Source: Mycobacteriaceae bacterium (GTDB lineage: Bacteria; Actinomycetota; Actinomycetes; Mycobacteriales; Mycobacteriaceae). Taken from it: DNA of 64,000 bases. The notes under the pieces were generated by a model. That model was not told where the DNA came from. It saw only the letters and a program-made list of their open reading frames with translations, and searched no databases. This document shows, piece by piece, positions 55,770 through 63,200 of the stretch (the stretch's first letter is position 1; each line of letters starts with the position of its first letter). The translations under genes and the position numbers were made by a program. Where the stretch lies: NCBI GenBank assembly GCA_019749805.1, contig JAIEPH010000045.1:24113-88112 (forward strand). Direction: 5' to 3'.

Positions 55770-57179
55770 GTGAATCCCGAGGAGGCAATGCGGCCACTGC
55801 TGATGGCGCCGGAGATGCTGCTGTTCGGCGCCGGTCTGGTGGCGCTGATCGCGGGCTCGTTTCTGCCCCGGCGGCGGCAGTGGTGGGTCGGGGTGATGGC
55901 GGCCGCGGTACAGGTCGGTGTCATCGGCGTCGCCGTGGTGCAGATGGCCGCCCCGGATCAAATGGCTTTCGAGGACGCGTTTTCCGTCGACACCGCGACC
56001 GGCGTGGCCCGGATCGCCTGTGCAGCCGGGTTGTTGTTGATCTGGGCGGTGGCCGGCGCGGAGATGCGGGCATCGCCGCGTGAATCTGAAACCTATGCCC
56101 TGCTGATGTTTTCGACCAGCGGGGTTCTCATTTTGGCCGGGGCAGAGGACCTGTTGCTGCTGGTGGCCGGATACTTTCTGGCCAGCATTCCGCTCTACGG
56201 GCTGGTCGGGTTGATGCGCTCGGCCGCCGCGGCGGAGGCCGCCATGAAGGCCTATCTGATGGGGGCGCTGTTCGGGATCCTGCTGATGCTGGGCGTCACG
56301 ATTCTCTACGGCCTCACCGGCGCGACGCGCTACCCGCAGCTAGCGATGACCCTGGGCGGCGCTCCGGCGGTGGCAGTCGCGGCCGGAGTGGTCGGTGTGC
56401 TGGCGGGCCTGATGTTCGAGGCCGGTGGTGTGCCGGCGCACTTCTGGGTGCCCGACGCTGCACAGGGCGCTAACGCCACCGCGGCGACGTTTCTGACCAC
56501 CGTGCCCAAGATCGGGGCCCTGGTGGCGCTGTATCGCCTCACCGCTGTGCTGCCCGACACCCTGGCCTGGCCGGTATTGATCGCCGTATTTGCCGTCGCC
56601 AGCATGACTTTGGGCAACCTCGCCGCCTATTGGCAACAGGACCCGCGACGGCTGCTGGGCTGGTCCACTGTCAGCCAGGTCGGCTACCTTCTCGTGCCGA
56701 TCACCGTCGCCGGCAGCAGCGAGCTGGCGCTGCCGTCACTGCTGTTCTACCTGGTGGGCTACACCGTCACCAATATCGCGGCGTTCGCGGTGACCGCGGC
56801 GCTGCCGGGACGCCGCGATCTCGATTCCTATCGCGGCTTGGCCCGAACCCGCCCGTGGCTGGCCGGCGCGCTGGTCGTGGCGCTACTCGGTCTGGTGGGC
56901 ACCCCACCGACCGCGGTGTTCATCGGCAAGGTGACCACCGCCGCCGCGGCCTGGGACGGCCGGTATGCGTGGCTGGCCGTCGTGGTGTTCGTCAACACAC
57001 TGCTCAGCCTGTTCTACTACCTGCGCTGGATCATCCCCGCCTTCGCGCGCCCCGACGAGGCCGGGGATGCCGACCAAACGGCGGCCCAGCATTGGCCCGC
57101 CCGCGCCGCAATCTTGGCCGCCGCGCTCAGCCTCCTTCTAGGCATCATCGCCGGGCCGGTTTGGCAGCTAGTCACCTGA
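55770..57179 (+). CDS. nuoN: NuoN-like subunit with altered channel residues
   Basis: The 469-residue protein has about 14 helices and NuoN-like order. The TM5 Glu is missing (AGYFLASIPLYGLVGLM), and the TM7 Lys in the FKxxxVPFHxWxPD pattern is replaced by Glu (LMFEAGGVPAHFWVPDAA, about residue 215). LLGWSTVSQVGYLL and AFIGK-like (AVFIGKVTTA) regions are kept. The subunit may have lost its own ion path. GTG 55770 starts four bases after nuoM. It ends the operon. Confidence 0.9.
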   Translation: MNPEEAMRPLLMAPEMLLFGAGLVALIAGSFLPRRRQWWVGVMAAAVQVGVIGVAVVQMAAPDQMAFEDAFSVDTATGVARIACAAGLLLIWAVAGAEMRASPRESETYALLMFSTSGVLILAGAEDLLLLVAGYFLASIPLYGLVGLMRSAAAAEAAMKAYLMGALFGILLMLGVTILYGLTGATRYPQLAMTLGGAPAVAVAAGVVGVLAGLMFEAGGVPAHFWVPDAAQGANATAATFLTTVPKIGALVALYRLTAVLPDTLAWPVLIAVFAVASMTLGNLAAYWQQDPRRLLGWSTVSQVGYLLVPITVAGSSELALPSLLFYLVGYTVTNIAAFAVTAALPGRRDLDSYRGLARTRPWLAGALVVALLGLVGTPPTAVFIGKVTTAAAAWDGRYAWLAVVVFVNTLLSLFYYLRWIIPAFARPDEAGDADQTAAQHWPARAAILAAALSLLLGIIAGPVWQLVT

Positions 57180-57279
57180 ACCGCATCGTCATCGATGCAG
57201 GTTTCGCGCACCGATACGACCGGACAGTGTCCCGGAAGTCATTGCAGGACAAGGACAACACACCCCATGTGACGAGCCA

Positions 57280-57861
57280 CTACATTGTGCCTGCGCAGTG
57301 GGGACAGTCGTCCATTGCCATCGGCATCGGCCTCTCCATGGGCATGGGCATCGGCATTTGCATTGGCATCATCATGTTGCCGGTGCAGCACCACATCATC
57401 GCCGGCATCGACCCGCCATTCGTGTAAATGACCGCCACGGGGTCGGCACCCGTCACATCGAAGTACACCTTGCCCGTCGATGTCTGCCCTTGGCTGATGG
57501 TTGCACCCGAAATGCCGCTCGGACTCGCCAGCTGCCACAACACCTGATAGCGCTCACCGGAAGCCGACACCGCATACACGTTGGGAATGATCGGTGTCAC
57601 AGCGCCCGTCAACGCCTCCACCGAGGCTGTGGCCTCCCACAGTCGACCGGCCAATGGGAAGCCGGGCGCCGTGTCGGTACTCGCGCGCAGGTCACTGACC
57701 GACCACTGCTGGACCACCGCACCGCCGGCATCGGTCAGCTTTTGCGGCGATCCGAACCGATGAGGGCAGCTGTCAGGCGCTGCGGTCGCCGTCGGCATAC
57801 CGACGCCTACGGCCACCAGCATCGCCGCCCCGGCGACAAAGATCCTTGCCAATCTGCGCAC
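57280..57861 (-). CDS. Secreted MPT63-like (DUF1942) protein with Met/Cys-rich tail
   Basis: A Sec signal (GVGMPTATAAP) precedes a beta-sandwich domain of the MPT63 family: QWSVSDLRAST, VAGRLWEATASVEALTGAVTP, RYQVLWQLASPSGISGATI and TGKVYFDVTG follow the MPT63 order closely. The last 35 residues are unusual: MMWCCTGNMMMPMQMPMPM, then ERPMPMAMDDCPHCAGTM. This gives a CC pair, a Met-Pro run and CPHC, all good Cu(I) ligands. GTG 57861 has AAAGGACG upstream. A BlaI-type dyad lies 59 bp upstream. A copper-binding secreted role is inferred. Confidence 0.85.
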   Translation of the reverse strand: MRRLARIFVAGAAMLVAVGVGMPTATAAPDSCPHRFGSPQKLTDAGGAVVQQWSVSDLRASTDTAPGFPLAGRLWEATASVEALTGAVTPIIPNVYAVSASGERYQVLWQLASPSGISGATISQGQTSTGKVYFDVTGADPVAVIYTNGGSMPAMMWCCTGNMMMPMQMPMPMPMERPMPMAMDDCPHCAGTM

Positions 57862-57919
57862 GAATGTCGTCCTTTCAGCATGTGGAACCGCGGGCAGTCC
57901 GCGCCGCCCGCCATTCTAT

Positions 57920-57936
57920 CTACGTACCCACACCGT
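57920..57936. promoter_or_regulatory. 17-bp BlaI-type dyad TACGTACCCACACCGTA
   Basis: Half-sites extend to TCTAC and GTAGA. It lies upstream of the MPT63-like gene on the minus strand. Confidence 0.7.
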
Positions 57937-58060
57937 AGAGCATCGGGCCCGTCGATGATCGACTCTCGCGCTGTAAGCCTCCACATAACGTCGCCAACCC
58001 GATTCCAGCGGACGTCCGTTCCTGGCTGTGGCGAAGACGCGAATGACGGACACTGGCGGA

Positions 58061-58077
58061 ATACCCGCGGGGGGTAT
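58061..58077. promoter_or_regulatory. CsoR/RicR-like dyad ATACCCGCGGGGGGTAT
   Basis: It overlaps the TATATT hexamer at 58075-58080 and so would block the promoter of the copZ-YHS-csoR run. Confidence 0.7.
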
Positions 58078-58093
58078 ATTGTCTCTTTGGTGG

Positions 58094-58110
58094 ATACCCC
58101 GCCGGGGTAT
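58094..58110. promoter_or_regulatory. CsoR/RicR-like dyad ATACCCCGCCGGGGTAT
   Basis: A perfect inverted repeat with a 3-bp centre, 33 bp from the box at 58061 (about three helical turns), just downstream of the likely start point. Confidence 0.75.
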
Positions 58111-58225
58111 GAAAGGAGCTGCGTCATGTGCGCAAGCAGGTGACCGTCGGTTGGCGCCTTCGCAATGCGGCGAAAGGCGCTGCCTACACAGATATTGCCC
58201 ACAGCTAGCGAGGAAGGAATACATC

Positions 58226-58435
58226 ATGGCCACCAGCGAATACCAGGTGACAGGCATGACCTGCGGGCACTGCGAGATGTCGGTGCGCGAGGAAGTCGGT
58301 GGGATCGACGGTGTCGAGCAGGTCGACGTCAGCGCGGCGACCGGCAAGCTGGTCGTCACCAGCACCGAGCCGATCGACGACGCGGCTGTACTCGCCGCTG
58401 TCGACGAAGCTGGCTATACCGCGGTGCCAGTCTGA
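58226..58435 (+). CDS. copZ: CopZ-like copper chaperone (HMA domain)
   Basis: The 69-residue protein is one HMA domain with GMTCGHC (Cys 13 and 16). GGAAGG precedes ATG 58226. It is the second CopZ of the window, with no ATPase gene beside it, so it may feed the DUF326 storage protein or the pump at 28139. It lies downstream of two CsoR-like boxes. Confidence 0.92.
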   Translation: MATSEYQVTGMTCGHCEMSVREEVGGIDGVEQVDVSAATGKLVVTSTEPIDDAAVLAAVDEAGYTAVPV

Positions 58436-58529
58436 TGACTTTGCCGCGCAAGAGCCTTGAACAGCCAAAACGCCACGTTGGCAGTGATTGGCCGACGTGT
58501 GAGCCCAACCCGAAAGGACACCCTCAACC

Positions 58530-58775
58530 ATGACAGATCACGGCGCTGCCACCGGCACCAGCCATCACCACCACGAGCACGAGCATGACCACGACCCGGT
58601 GGACCCGGGCGTCGACGCGGCCGAGTGCCCGGTCATGCCCGGGCGGTTCGTGGCCAAGGCCAACGCTGAAGCCAAGGGCTGGGTCCGCCAGTACGCCGGG
58701 CGCACCTACTGGCTGTGCTGTGCTGGCTGCGTCCCTAAGTTCGACGAAGACCCGGCGAAATACGCTGTTGCATAA
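58530..58775 (+). CDS. Small YHS-domain metal-binding protein with His-rich N-terminus
   Basis: The 81-residue protein starts with a His/Glu/Asp stretch (HHHHEHEHDHD), then has a YHS-type domain: AECPVMPG, YAGRTYWLCCAGC and KFDEDPAKY. Cysteines of the domain should bind a metal, most likely copper. GAAAGGA precedes ATG 58530. It lies between copZ and the second csoR. Confidence 0.88.
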   Translation: MTDHGAATGTSHHHHEHEHDHDPVDPGVDAAECPVMPGRFVAKANAEAKGWVRQYAGRTYWLCCAGCVPKFDEDPAKYAVA

Positions 58776-58954
58776 CCCTTGATCGGCGCTGGGTTGGTGT
58801 GGCGCCCGGCGCAGATGCACGCGGCGGGCACCACCCATCGCCGCATTTCGCGCGACAATATCTGTGAACTACATCGCAACAGGAATCCGCTGGGATACGC
58901 GTAGGCCTGCGGTCCCGGGGTGTCAATCCCGGGTGCACCATCTGGGAGGACATA

Positions 58955-59281
58955 ATGCCCACATCAGCAACGAAACCCACACCCGCGCAGACGCCGCCGC
59001 GGCATGGCTACATGACCGACAAGGGCCGGTACCTGGACCGTCTCAAGCGCATCGAGGGACAGGTGCGCGGAGTGCACCGGATGGTCGCAGACGAGCAGTA
59101 CTGCATCGACATCCTCACCCAAGTCAGTGCGCTGACCCGGGCACTGCAAGCGGTGGCGCTCGGTCTGCTCGACGATCACCTCAAACACTGCGTACTGGAC
59201 GCCGCGCACGCCGGGGGCGATGACGCCGACGCCAAGATCAAAGAGGCCACCGACGCTATCAATCGCCTGGTGCGCTCGTGA
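58955..59281 (+). CDS. CsoR/RicR-type copper-sensing repressor (second copy)
   Basis: The 108-residue protein has the ligands Cys 50, His 75 and Cys 79 (EQYCID, DHLKHC) and RLKRIEGQVRGV. The longer Pro/Ala N-terminus is closer to RicR-like proteins than the CsoR at 30856. It could regulate the CsoR-like boxes outside the cso operon (48911, 58061, 58094, 61003). It converges with the DUF326 gene. Confidence 0.93.
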   Translation: MPTSATKPTPAQTPPRHGYMTDKGRYLDRLKRIEGQVRGVHRMVADEQYCIDILTQVSALTRALQAVALGLLDDHLKHCVLDAAHAGGDDADAKIKEATDAINRLVRS

Positions 59282-59295
59282 GTCGCGGGACGCGG

Positions 59296-59703
59296 TCAGC
59301 CCAGTGACGTCAGCAGCTGTCGGCAGGCTTGCTCACAACGCCGGCAGGACTCCGCGCAAATGCGGCAGTGCTCATGGTGACCGGCGTGGCGGTCACACTC
59401 GTCCCCGCAGGAGCGACATGCCGTGGCACACGCCTCCAGCACCACGCGGGTCAGATTGGCGTCATAACCGGTATGGCGGGACAGCACCTGCCCGGTCGCC
59501 GCGCACACGTCGGCGCAGTCGAGGTTGGTGCGCACACAGGTGGTGAGCTGCTGCACGGAGTCTTCACTGAGGCAGGCGTCGGCGCAGGCGGTACACGCTT
59601 GCGCGCACTCCAGACACGCCTCGATACAGGACGCCAACGCGGCGCGGTCGATACCACCCAGGTCTTGCGGATAAGTTTCCAGCATCTTGCTCGCGGTACT
59701 CAT
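59296..59703 (-). CDS. Four-helix copper-storage protein (DUF326, Csp-like)
   Basis: The 135-residue protein contains 18 cysteines in CxxxC and CxxC spacing along helices (CIEACLECAQACTACADAC, CRICAESCRRCEQAC), the mark of Csp-type bundles that store many Cu(I) ions. No signal peptide is seen, so it is cytosolic like Csp3. GGAGG precedes ATG 59703. It lies tail to tail with the second csoR. Confidence 0.93.
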   Translation of the reverse strand: MSTASKMLETYPQDLGGIDRAALASCIEACLECAQACTACADACLSEDSVQQLTTCVRTNLDCADVCAATGQVLSRHTGYDANLTRVVLEACATACRSCGDECDRHAGHHEHCRICAESCRRCEQACRQLLTSLG

Positions 59704-60114
59704 AGCGTCCTCCATTTGCATGACACGTATCGCATGGGCTGACCGTGGCGTGACCCACGGTCGACAGCCGCATACCCATCCCCCCCTATGGTCAAACCCC
59801 GTTTCGGCGATGGGCAGCCGCCCCTGCAGCGCACGACAGCTTCAGCGGGTCTCGCACCGAATGCTGTTGATACGAAGCGGCTTTCGAATCGAAGTCGGCA
59901 CGCCTGGCCAACTTCTTGACCGCGTTGGACGCTGTGGAGGGTCGCGACGAACGACGCTGCTGCCGCCAGGCCGTGGGCGCCAGCCACGCTGTCGTGGCAC
60001 CGAGGAGTCGCGTCGAGCGTGGGGACGAATCGATTAGCATCTGTGTACCAGAACAGTAGATGTAGTGCGGGCTGTCAACGCCGCGGTCCCGCCGGTCCAG
60101 CCCAATGGAGGGAC
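59704..60114. other. Intergenic region with one dyad
   Basis: Nothing is recognised except the operator at 60042. Confidence 0.5.
60042..60058. promoter_or_regulatory. 17-bp BlaI-type dyad TGTGTACCAGAACAGTA
   Basis: The right half ACAGTA is good and the left half is weak; flanks extend to TCTG and GTAGA. It lies 57 bp upstream of the small gene at 60115. Confidence 0.5.
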
Positions 60115-60318
60115 GTGGGAAGGCTTCAAGCCATCGACCGCCAACTCGAACTGCTCAGCGCGGTTAGCGCGTCCATTCGCAGGCTCGGTGGCCACCCCGA
60201 CACCTCTTTGATCGATGAGCTTCTCGATGAACGCTGGGAATGCCAGTGGCAGCTACGCGACGTGCCGGCCACGGTGAGAACGGACCACGGTGCTGCAGCC
60301 TTTCGTGACGCCGGGTGA
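60115..60318 (+). CDS. Uncharacterised 67-residue helical protein
   Basis: GTG 60115 follows GGAGGG by three bases. The product is mostly helical (LQAIDRQLELLSAVSASIRR, then SLIDELLDERWECQWQLRD) with one Cys and no membrane segment. I do not recognise it. Its position behind a BlaI-type dyad suggests it is a regulon member. Confidence 0.5.
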   Translation: MGRLQAIDRQLELLSAVSASIRRLGGHPDTSLIDELLDERWECQWQLRDVPATVRTDHGAAAFRDAG

Positions 60319-60407
60319 CCCATGTCGTTGGGGGCGTAGGCACGACTCAGACTTTCCTGTGACGACGGGGTGCGCAGGCGGGCGTCGGTTCGTCGAGCCG
60401 CAGATGG

Positions 60408-60863
60408 TCAGCGCCACACCAGCGTGCGGCCGCTTTGTTGCCAGGCCTGCATTCCGCCGGATAACTCCACCACGTCGTGATAGCCCAGGTTGGCCAGGGT
60501 TGAGGCGGCGATAGTGCTCATCCGTCCGGTACGGCAGTAGACCGCCAGCGGAGTGCCGCGAACCGTCGGCAACCTGTTGATCTGCGCCTCGATTTGGTCG
60601 AACGGAATGCTGACATCCGTGCCGGCGATGTCGCCTTCGTAGGGCACGTGCACGTTGATGGTGACCCGCTCGGGTGCGGCGATAGCCTCGGCGAATTGTT
60701 GCGGTCCGATTGAGCGAGGTGCACGAGCCGCAGTATCGGTCTGCCCCGCCGGCGGCGGTGTCGCCGACGATGTCAGCGGTTCGGCGGGAGAACCGCAGCC
60801 AACCAGTGTCAGCACCGCACCGACGATGGCGACGTGGACACGCACGCTCAGGATCAACGACAT
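60408..60863 (-). CDS. Rhodanese-domain lipoprotein
   Basis: A lipoprotein signal (AIVGAVLTLVGC) precedes a short linker and a rhodanese domain (about 50-150) with active-site loop VYCRTGRMS and the end ELSGGMQAWQQSG. It would handle sulfane sulfur or thiols outside the membrane. GGAGG lies directly before ATG 60863; GTG 60872 is in frame. The strong dyad at 60878 covers the promoter. Confidence 0.88.
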   Translation of the reverse strand: MSLILSVRVHVAIVGAVLTLVGCGSPAEPLTSSATPPPAGQTDTAARAPRSIGPQQFAEAIAAPERVTINVHVPYEGDIAGTDVSIPFDQIEAQINRLPTVRGTPLAVYCRTGRMSTIAASTLANLGYHDVVELSGGMQAWQQSGRTLVWR

Positions 60864-60877
60864 CACCTCCACTATCG

Positions 60878-60894
60878 TACTAAGCGCGATAGTA
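60878..60894. promoter_or_regulatory. 17-bp BlaI-type dyad TACTAAGCGCGATAGTA
   Basis: It is overlapped by a second perfect repeat, ACTATCG and CGATAGT (60871-60877 and 60887-60893). It lies 15 bp upstream of the rhodanese lipoprotein gene. Confidence 0.75.
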
Positions 60895-61002
60895 GGTCGA
60901 AGGCTCGCCCCACCACGTCATCGTGACGACGCTGAATCGGGATCGCACTCTCCCATCCGCTGCCAGGGCCGTCGTGGCCTGTACGCGGCACCCGATCAAC
61001 GG

Positions 61003-61019
61003 ATACCCTTGGGGGGTAT
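61003..61019. promoter_or_regulatory. CsoR/RicR-like dyad ATACCCTTGGGGGGTAT
   Basis: It lies 26 bp upstream of the ATG of the Cys-peptide gene at 61045. Confidence 0.65.
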
Positions 61020-61044
61020 TTCGTGGTGTGGAGAGGAGATAGGG

Positions 61045-61200
61045 ATGAGCACAGCTGTGAAGCCCAAGGCGGCGGGGCTGGTGGGCGTTGCGCGGCATCC
61101 TATGGTTCGCGCGGTCGTCAAGTGCGCGGTGATGTGTGCACTTGGCGCCAACACCAGGCAACGGCGCGCCGTGAAGCACGACAGCAAGTGCTGCCCATGA
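61045..61200 (+). CDS. 51-residue basic peptide with paired cysteines, probably copper-related
   Basis: GAGAGGAG lies six bases before ATG 61045. The product is basic and contains RAVVKCAVMCALGANTR and a KHDSKCCP end, that is CxxxC and CC pairs. It has no signal peptide and does not match the mycobacterial metallothionein MymT by eye. The CsoR/RicR-like box just upstream puts it under likely copper control. A Cu(I)-binding peptide is the best guess; it has not been assigned to a family. Confidence 0.65.
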   Translation: MSTAVKPKAAGLVGVARHPMVRAVVKCAVMCALGANTRQRRAVKHDSKCCP

Positions 61201-61787
61201 GCACCGGGCTCTGGGTGCCGTATCGCCGTCCGTCGATGACGTGTGATCCAACGCATCTGAATTGAACACGTTAGCGGCGGGTTCAGTGCGGCGTGGATGC
61301 ACGGTGGCGGCGGATTGCGTCACCACCGTGCCGCCGGGTCCCAGAAGCGGGAGGGCTGTCCCGATGACCGAGATCGCGCTTTCCCCGCCATGGTCAGCAG
61401 GACGCGTCGACGTAGACCGTCGTGTACAAAACGCGCTTAACAGTTTGGTCCCGCCCATCTGGCGAAACTCGGTGACCTCGCGGCCCGGGCGCACCCGCTG
61501 ACCGTGCACTGCTCCAGCGGCGCTGTCCCCACCTTGTTGAGGATCACCTTGTAGCCGTTGAACTCCAGTCTGTTGACAGTGTCCTGGACATGCTGTTAAT
61601 GCCGGTGCAGCTGAAGATCGCAACCCCCATAAGAGCCCAAACTCGGGTTTGGGCGACTAGGTCACATGACAGCGGCTTCTGCTGGTCGACAGTAGGCGAC
61701 TGGGGCGGCAACACCAGCTAGGGTCGGGTCGCCGCCCCAGCCGCGGTAAAATACTATCAAAGTCCGTAGATGCGGTTGTTCGTCACC
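61201..61787. other. Region holding only remnants
   Basis: Apart from the fragment at 61395-61590 no gene is supported. A repeat-like GTTTGGGCGACTAGG stretch near 61645 has no clear role. Confidence 0.4.
61395..61590 (-). pseudogene. Remnant of a small mycobacterial secreted-protein domain
   Basis: Pieces in two or three frames read LEFNGYKVILNKVGTAPLEQ, then VRPGREVTEF, then TTVYVDASC before a stop. This order recalls a conserved mycobacterial domain that ends in a Val-rich strand and Cys. Frame breaks show it is dead. Confidence 0.45.
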
Positions 61788-62191
61788 GACGGAATGTGCG
61801 GCTCGAGGCGGTTGCCCCCGATGCCGACTCCCAGCTCATCCCAGATAGGGTCGTGGCTCGCCGAGGTGGCCAGACGCTCACTGCGCGGCTGAATGAAATT
61901 GGCACAGGCAAGTTCACCGGCACCATTCGCCTGCCCGAACAGGGACGGTGGTTCGTCTACGTCGAGTTCGGGCGCGCCGGCGAAACCATCGAAGCGTGGC
62001 TGCCCGTCGACGCGCGCTGGCAAGGAACCACCTCGGCCGAGCGTGAGCTCTACGTGCCCGCCGGCACGCAGCCCCCAACGGCGACGCAAATCGCCAGCGG
62101 CGCAGCGATCTACGCCCTCGGTCTCATCCTGCTCGCCCTGGCCCTCATCCAAACGCTGCGCATCGCGCGGCGCCGTCATAATTCAGCCTGA
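61788..62191 (+). pseudogene. Decayed copy of the C-terminus of the 441-1898 membrane protein gene
   Basis: About 400 bp match 1499-1898 very closely, with the same frame and stop (QTLTARLNEIGTGKFTGTI, then TASGAAIYALGLILL-like helix). The 5' two thirds of the gene are missing. Confidence 0.92.
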
Positions 62192-62194
62192 GTT

Positions 62195-62320
62195 CCGCCA
62201 CCGGCTGATCCAACTGTGTAGCAAATGGGGTCGGCCAACCCCTCATTCCAAGCGGAATGGCCCTTACGGCAACGCCATAGGCGACGCCCGGTTTGCTGCC
62301 TCGCGTGAAGGTGACGTTTG
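62195..62320 (-). pseudogene. Fragment of lgt
   Basis: A minus-strand stretch reads RGSKPGVAYGVAVRAIPLGM, clearly the counterpart of RGGEPGVVYDVAIWAIPFGL in the lgt product at 1940-2992. The rest is gone. Confidence 0.75.
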
Positions 62321-62339
62321 CGCGCAGTGACCGAAATTG

Positions 62340-62784
62340 CTCTTGGGCCGCACTCAGCAGCGCTTGGCTGCACGTTTCCTGGGTCGTCGCAGCGCTGCGC
62401 GTAGGCGCGCCGACTCCCCGGGGGCCGATCTGTTCGAGGAAGTAGGTGAGCACCAGTTCCGGTTGGCCACCGGAATTCAAGGCCTCACGCATTAGGCTTT
62501 GCGCTGTGTTGCTCCCGAGTCAAGGTCGGCCGATACCGGTAGGCCCTGCCGTCGCGCTCCCGCGCCAGCTAGCCCTTGCTGTGCAGATTGTCCATCGTGG
62601 ACATCACTGTGGTGTAGGCGATGTCGCGCTCTGCGGCTAGTTCATCAAAAAACTCTCGCACCGTCGTGGTCGTGCCTGATCCACGGTTCCAGATGCGGTC
62701 CATGATGACAGCTTCAAGTTCGCCAAATCCACGTGTGCGCACCGTTGGCCTCCCGGCTGTCCATGTCGAGCCTGTGTCCCGCAT
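62340..62784 (-). pseudogene. Decayed second copy of the blaI-like gene
   Basis: The first 71 codons match the copy at 5833-6257 closely, then a TAG replaces a Tyr codon in the motif SKGYLA. Further on, an extra A shifts the frame (HSAKPNA instead of HSASLMR). The part encoding ALNSGGQPELVLTYFLEQIG is intact where the first copy is frameshifted. Neither copy is whole. Confidence 0.88.
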
Positions 62785-62815
62785 GGTGCGCGCCTTCGAC
62801 GGAATGCGTATTGTC

Positions 62816-62832
62816 TACGTACCAAGAGCGTA
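62816..62832. promoter_or_regulatory. 17-bp BlaI-type dyad TACGTACCAAGAGCGTA (duplicate)
   Basis: Identical to 6289-6305, upstream of the decayed blaI copy. Confidence 0.65.
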
Positions 62833-62989
62833 ACGCCGTTTCGAACGGTTCGGAAACCGAGGCTGGCAGGCCAGGGCACGACAACTTCCTCGCCCGCAGG
62901 CAAACATCGACGCCCGGCACTGGTTCAGCGAGCAGATTCCGCGCGGTCTGCGCTCATCGGCCCTGAATGGCCGCGTTGGTATCCCCGCA

Positions 62990-63200
62990 TTTTCACCGAG
63001 ATGCGGTTTGGGTCATGGCGTTTGCGCTCGTCGTGCTGAGATCGGTGGATCCTGGTTTTGGCACCGCGCAGACGCATCCTGCGATGGCGTTGAGTGAACC
63101 GTCACCACAGGCTCCGGTTGCGACGTCGCCCGAGACGATCGCACTACTGTCAACGAACCTGTCACCATCGGCGCGCGCGATCGTGAGCGTGCTCCCTGGT
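62990..63200 (+). pseudogene. Fragment of the CopC-encoding gene start
   Basis: The stretch parallels 6740-6935 (GTAQTHPAMALSEP versus GTAQAHPTLLFTEP; VATSPETIALLS versus VATSPEAITLLF) and then loses similarity. It lacks most of the gene. Confidence 0.8.

Larger units (their letters stand above)
57862..58225. other. Divergent control region rich in operators
   Basis: It holds a BlaI-type dyad (57920), two CsoR-like boxes (58061, 58094), a TATATT -10 hexamer (58075-58080) and a four-codon frame starting ATG 58127 after AAAGGAG (Met-Cys-Ala-Ser-Arg). No longer gene is seen. Confidence 0.6.
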
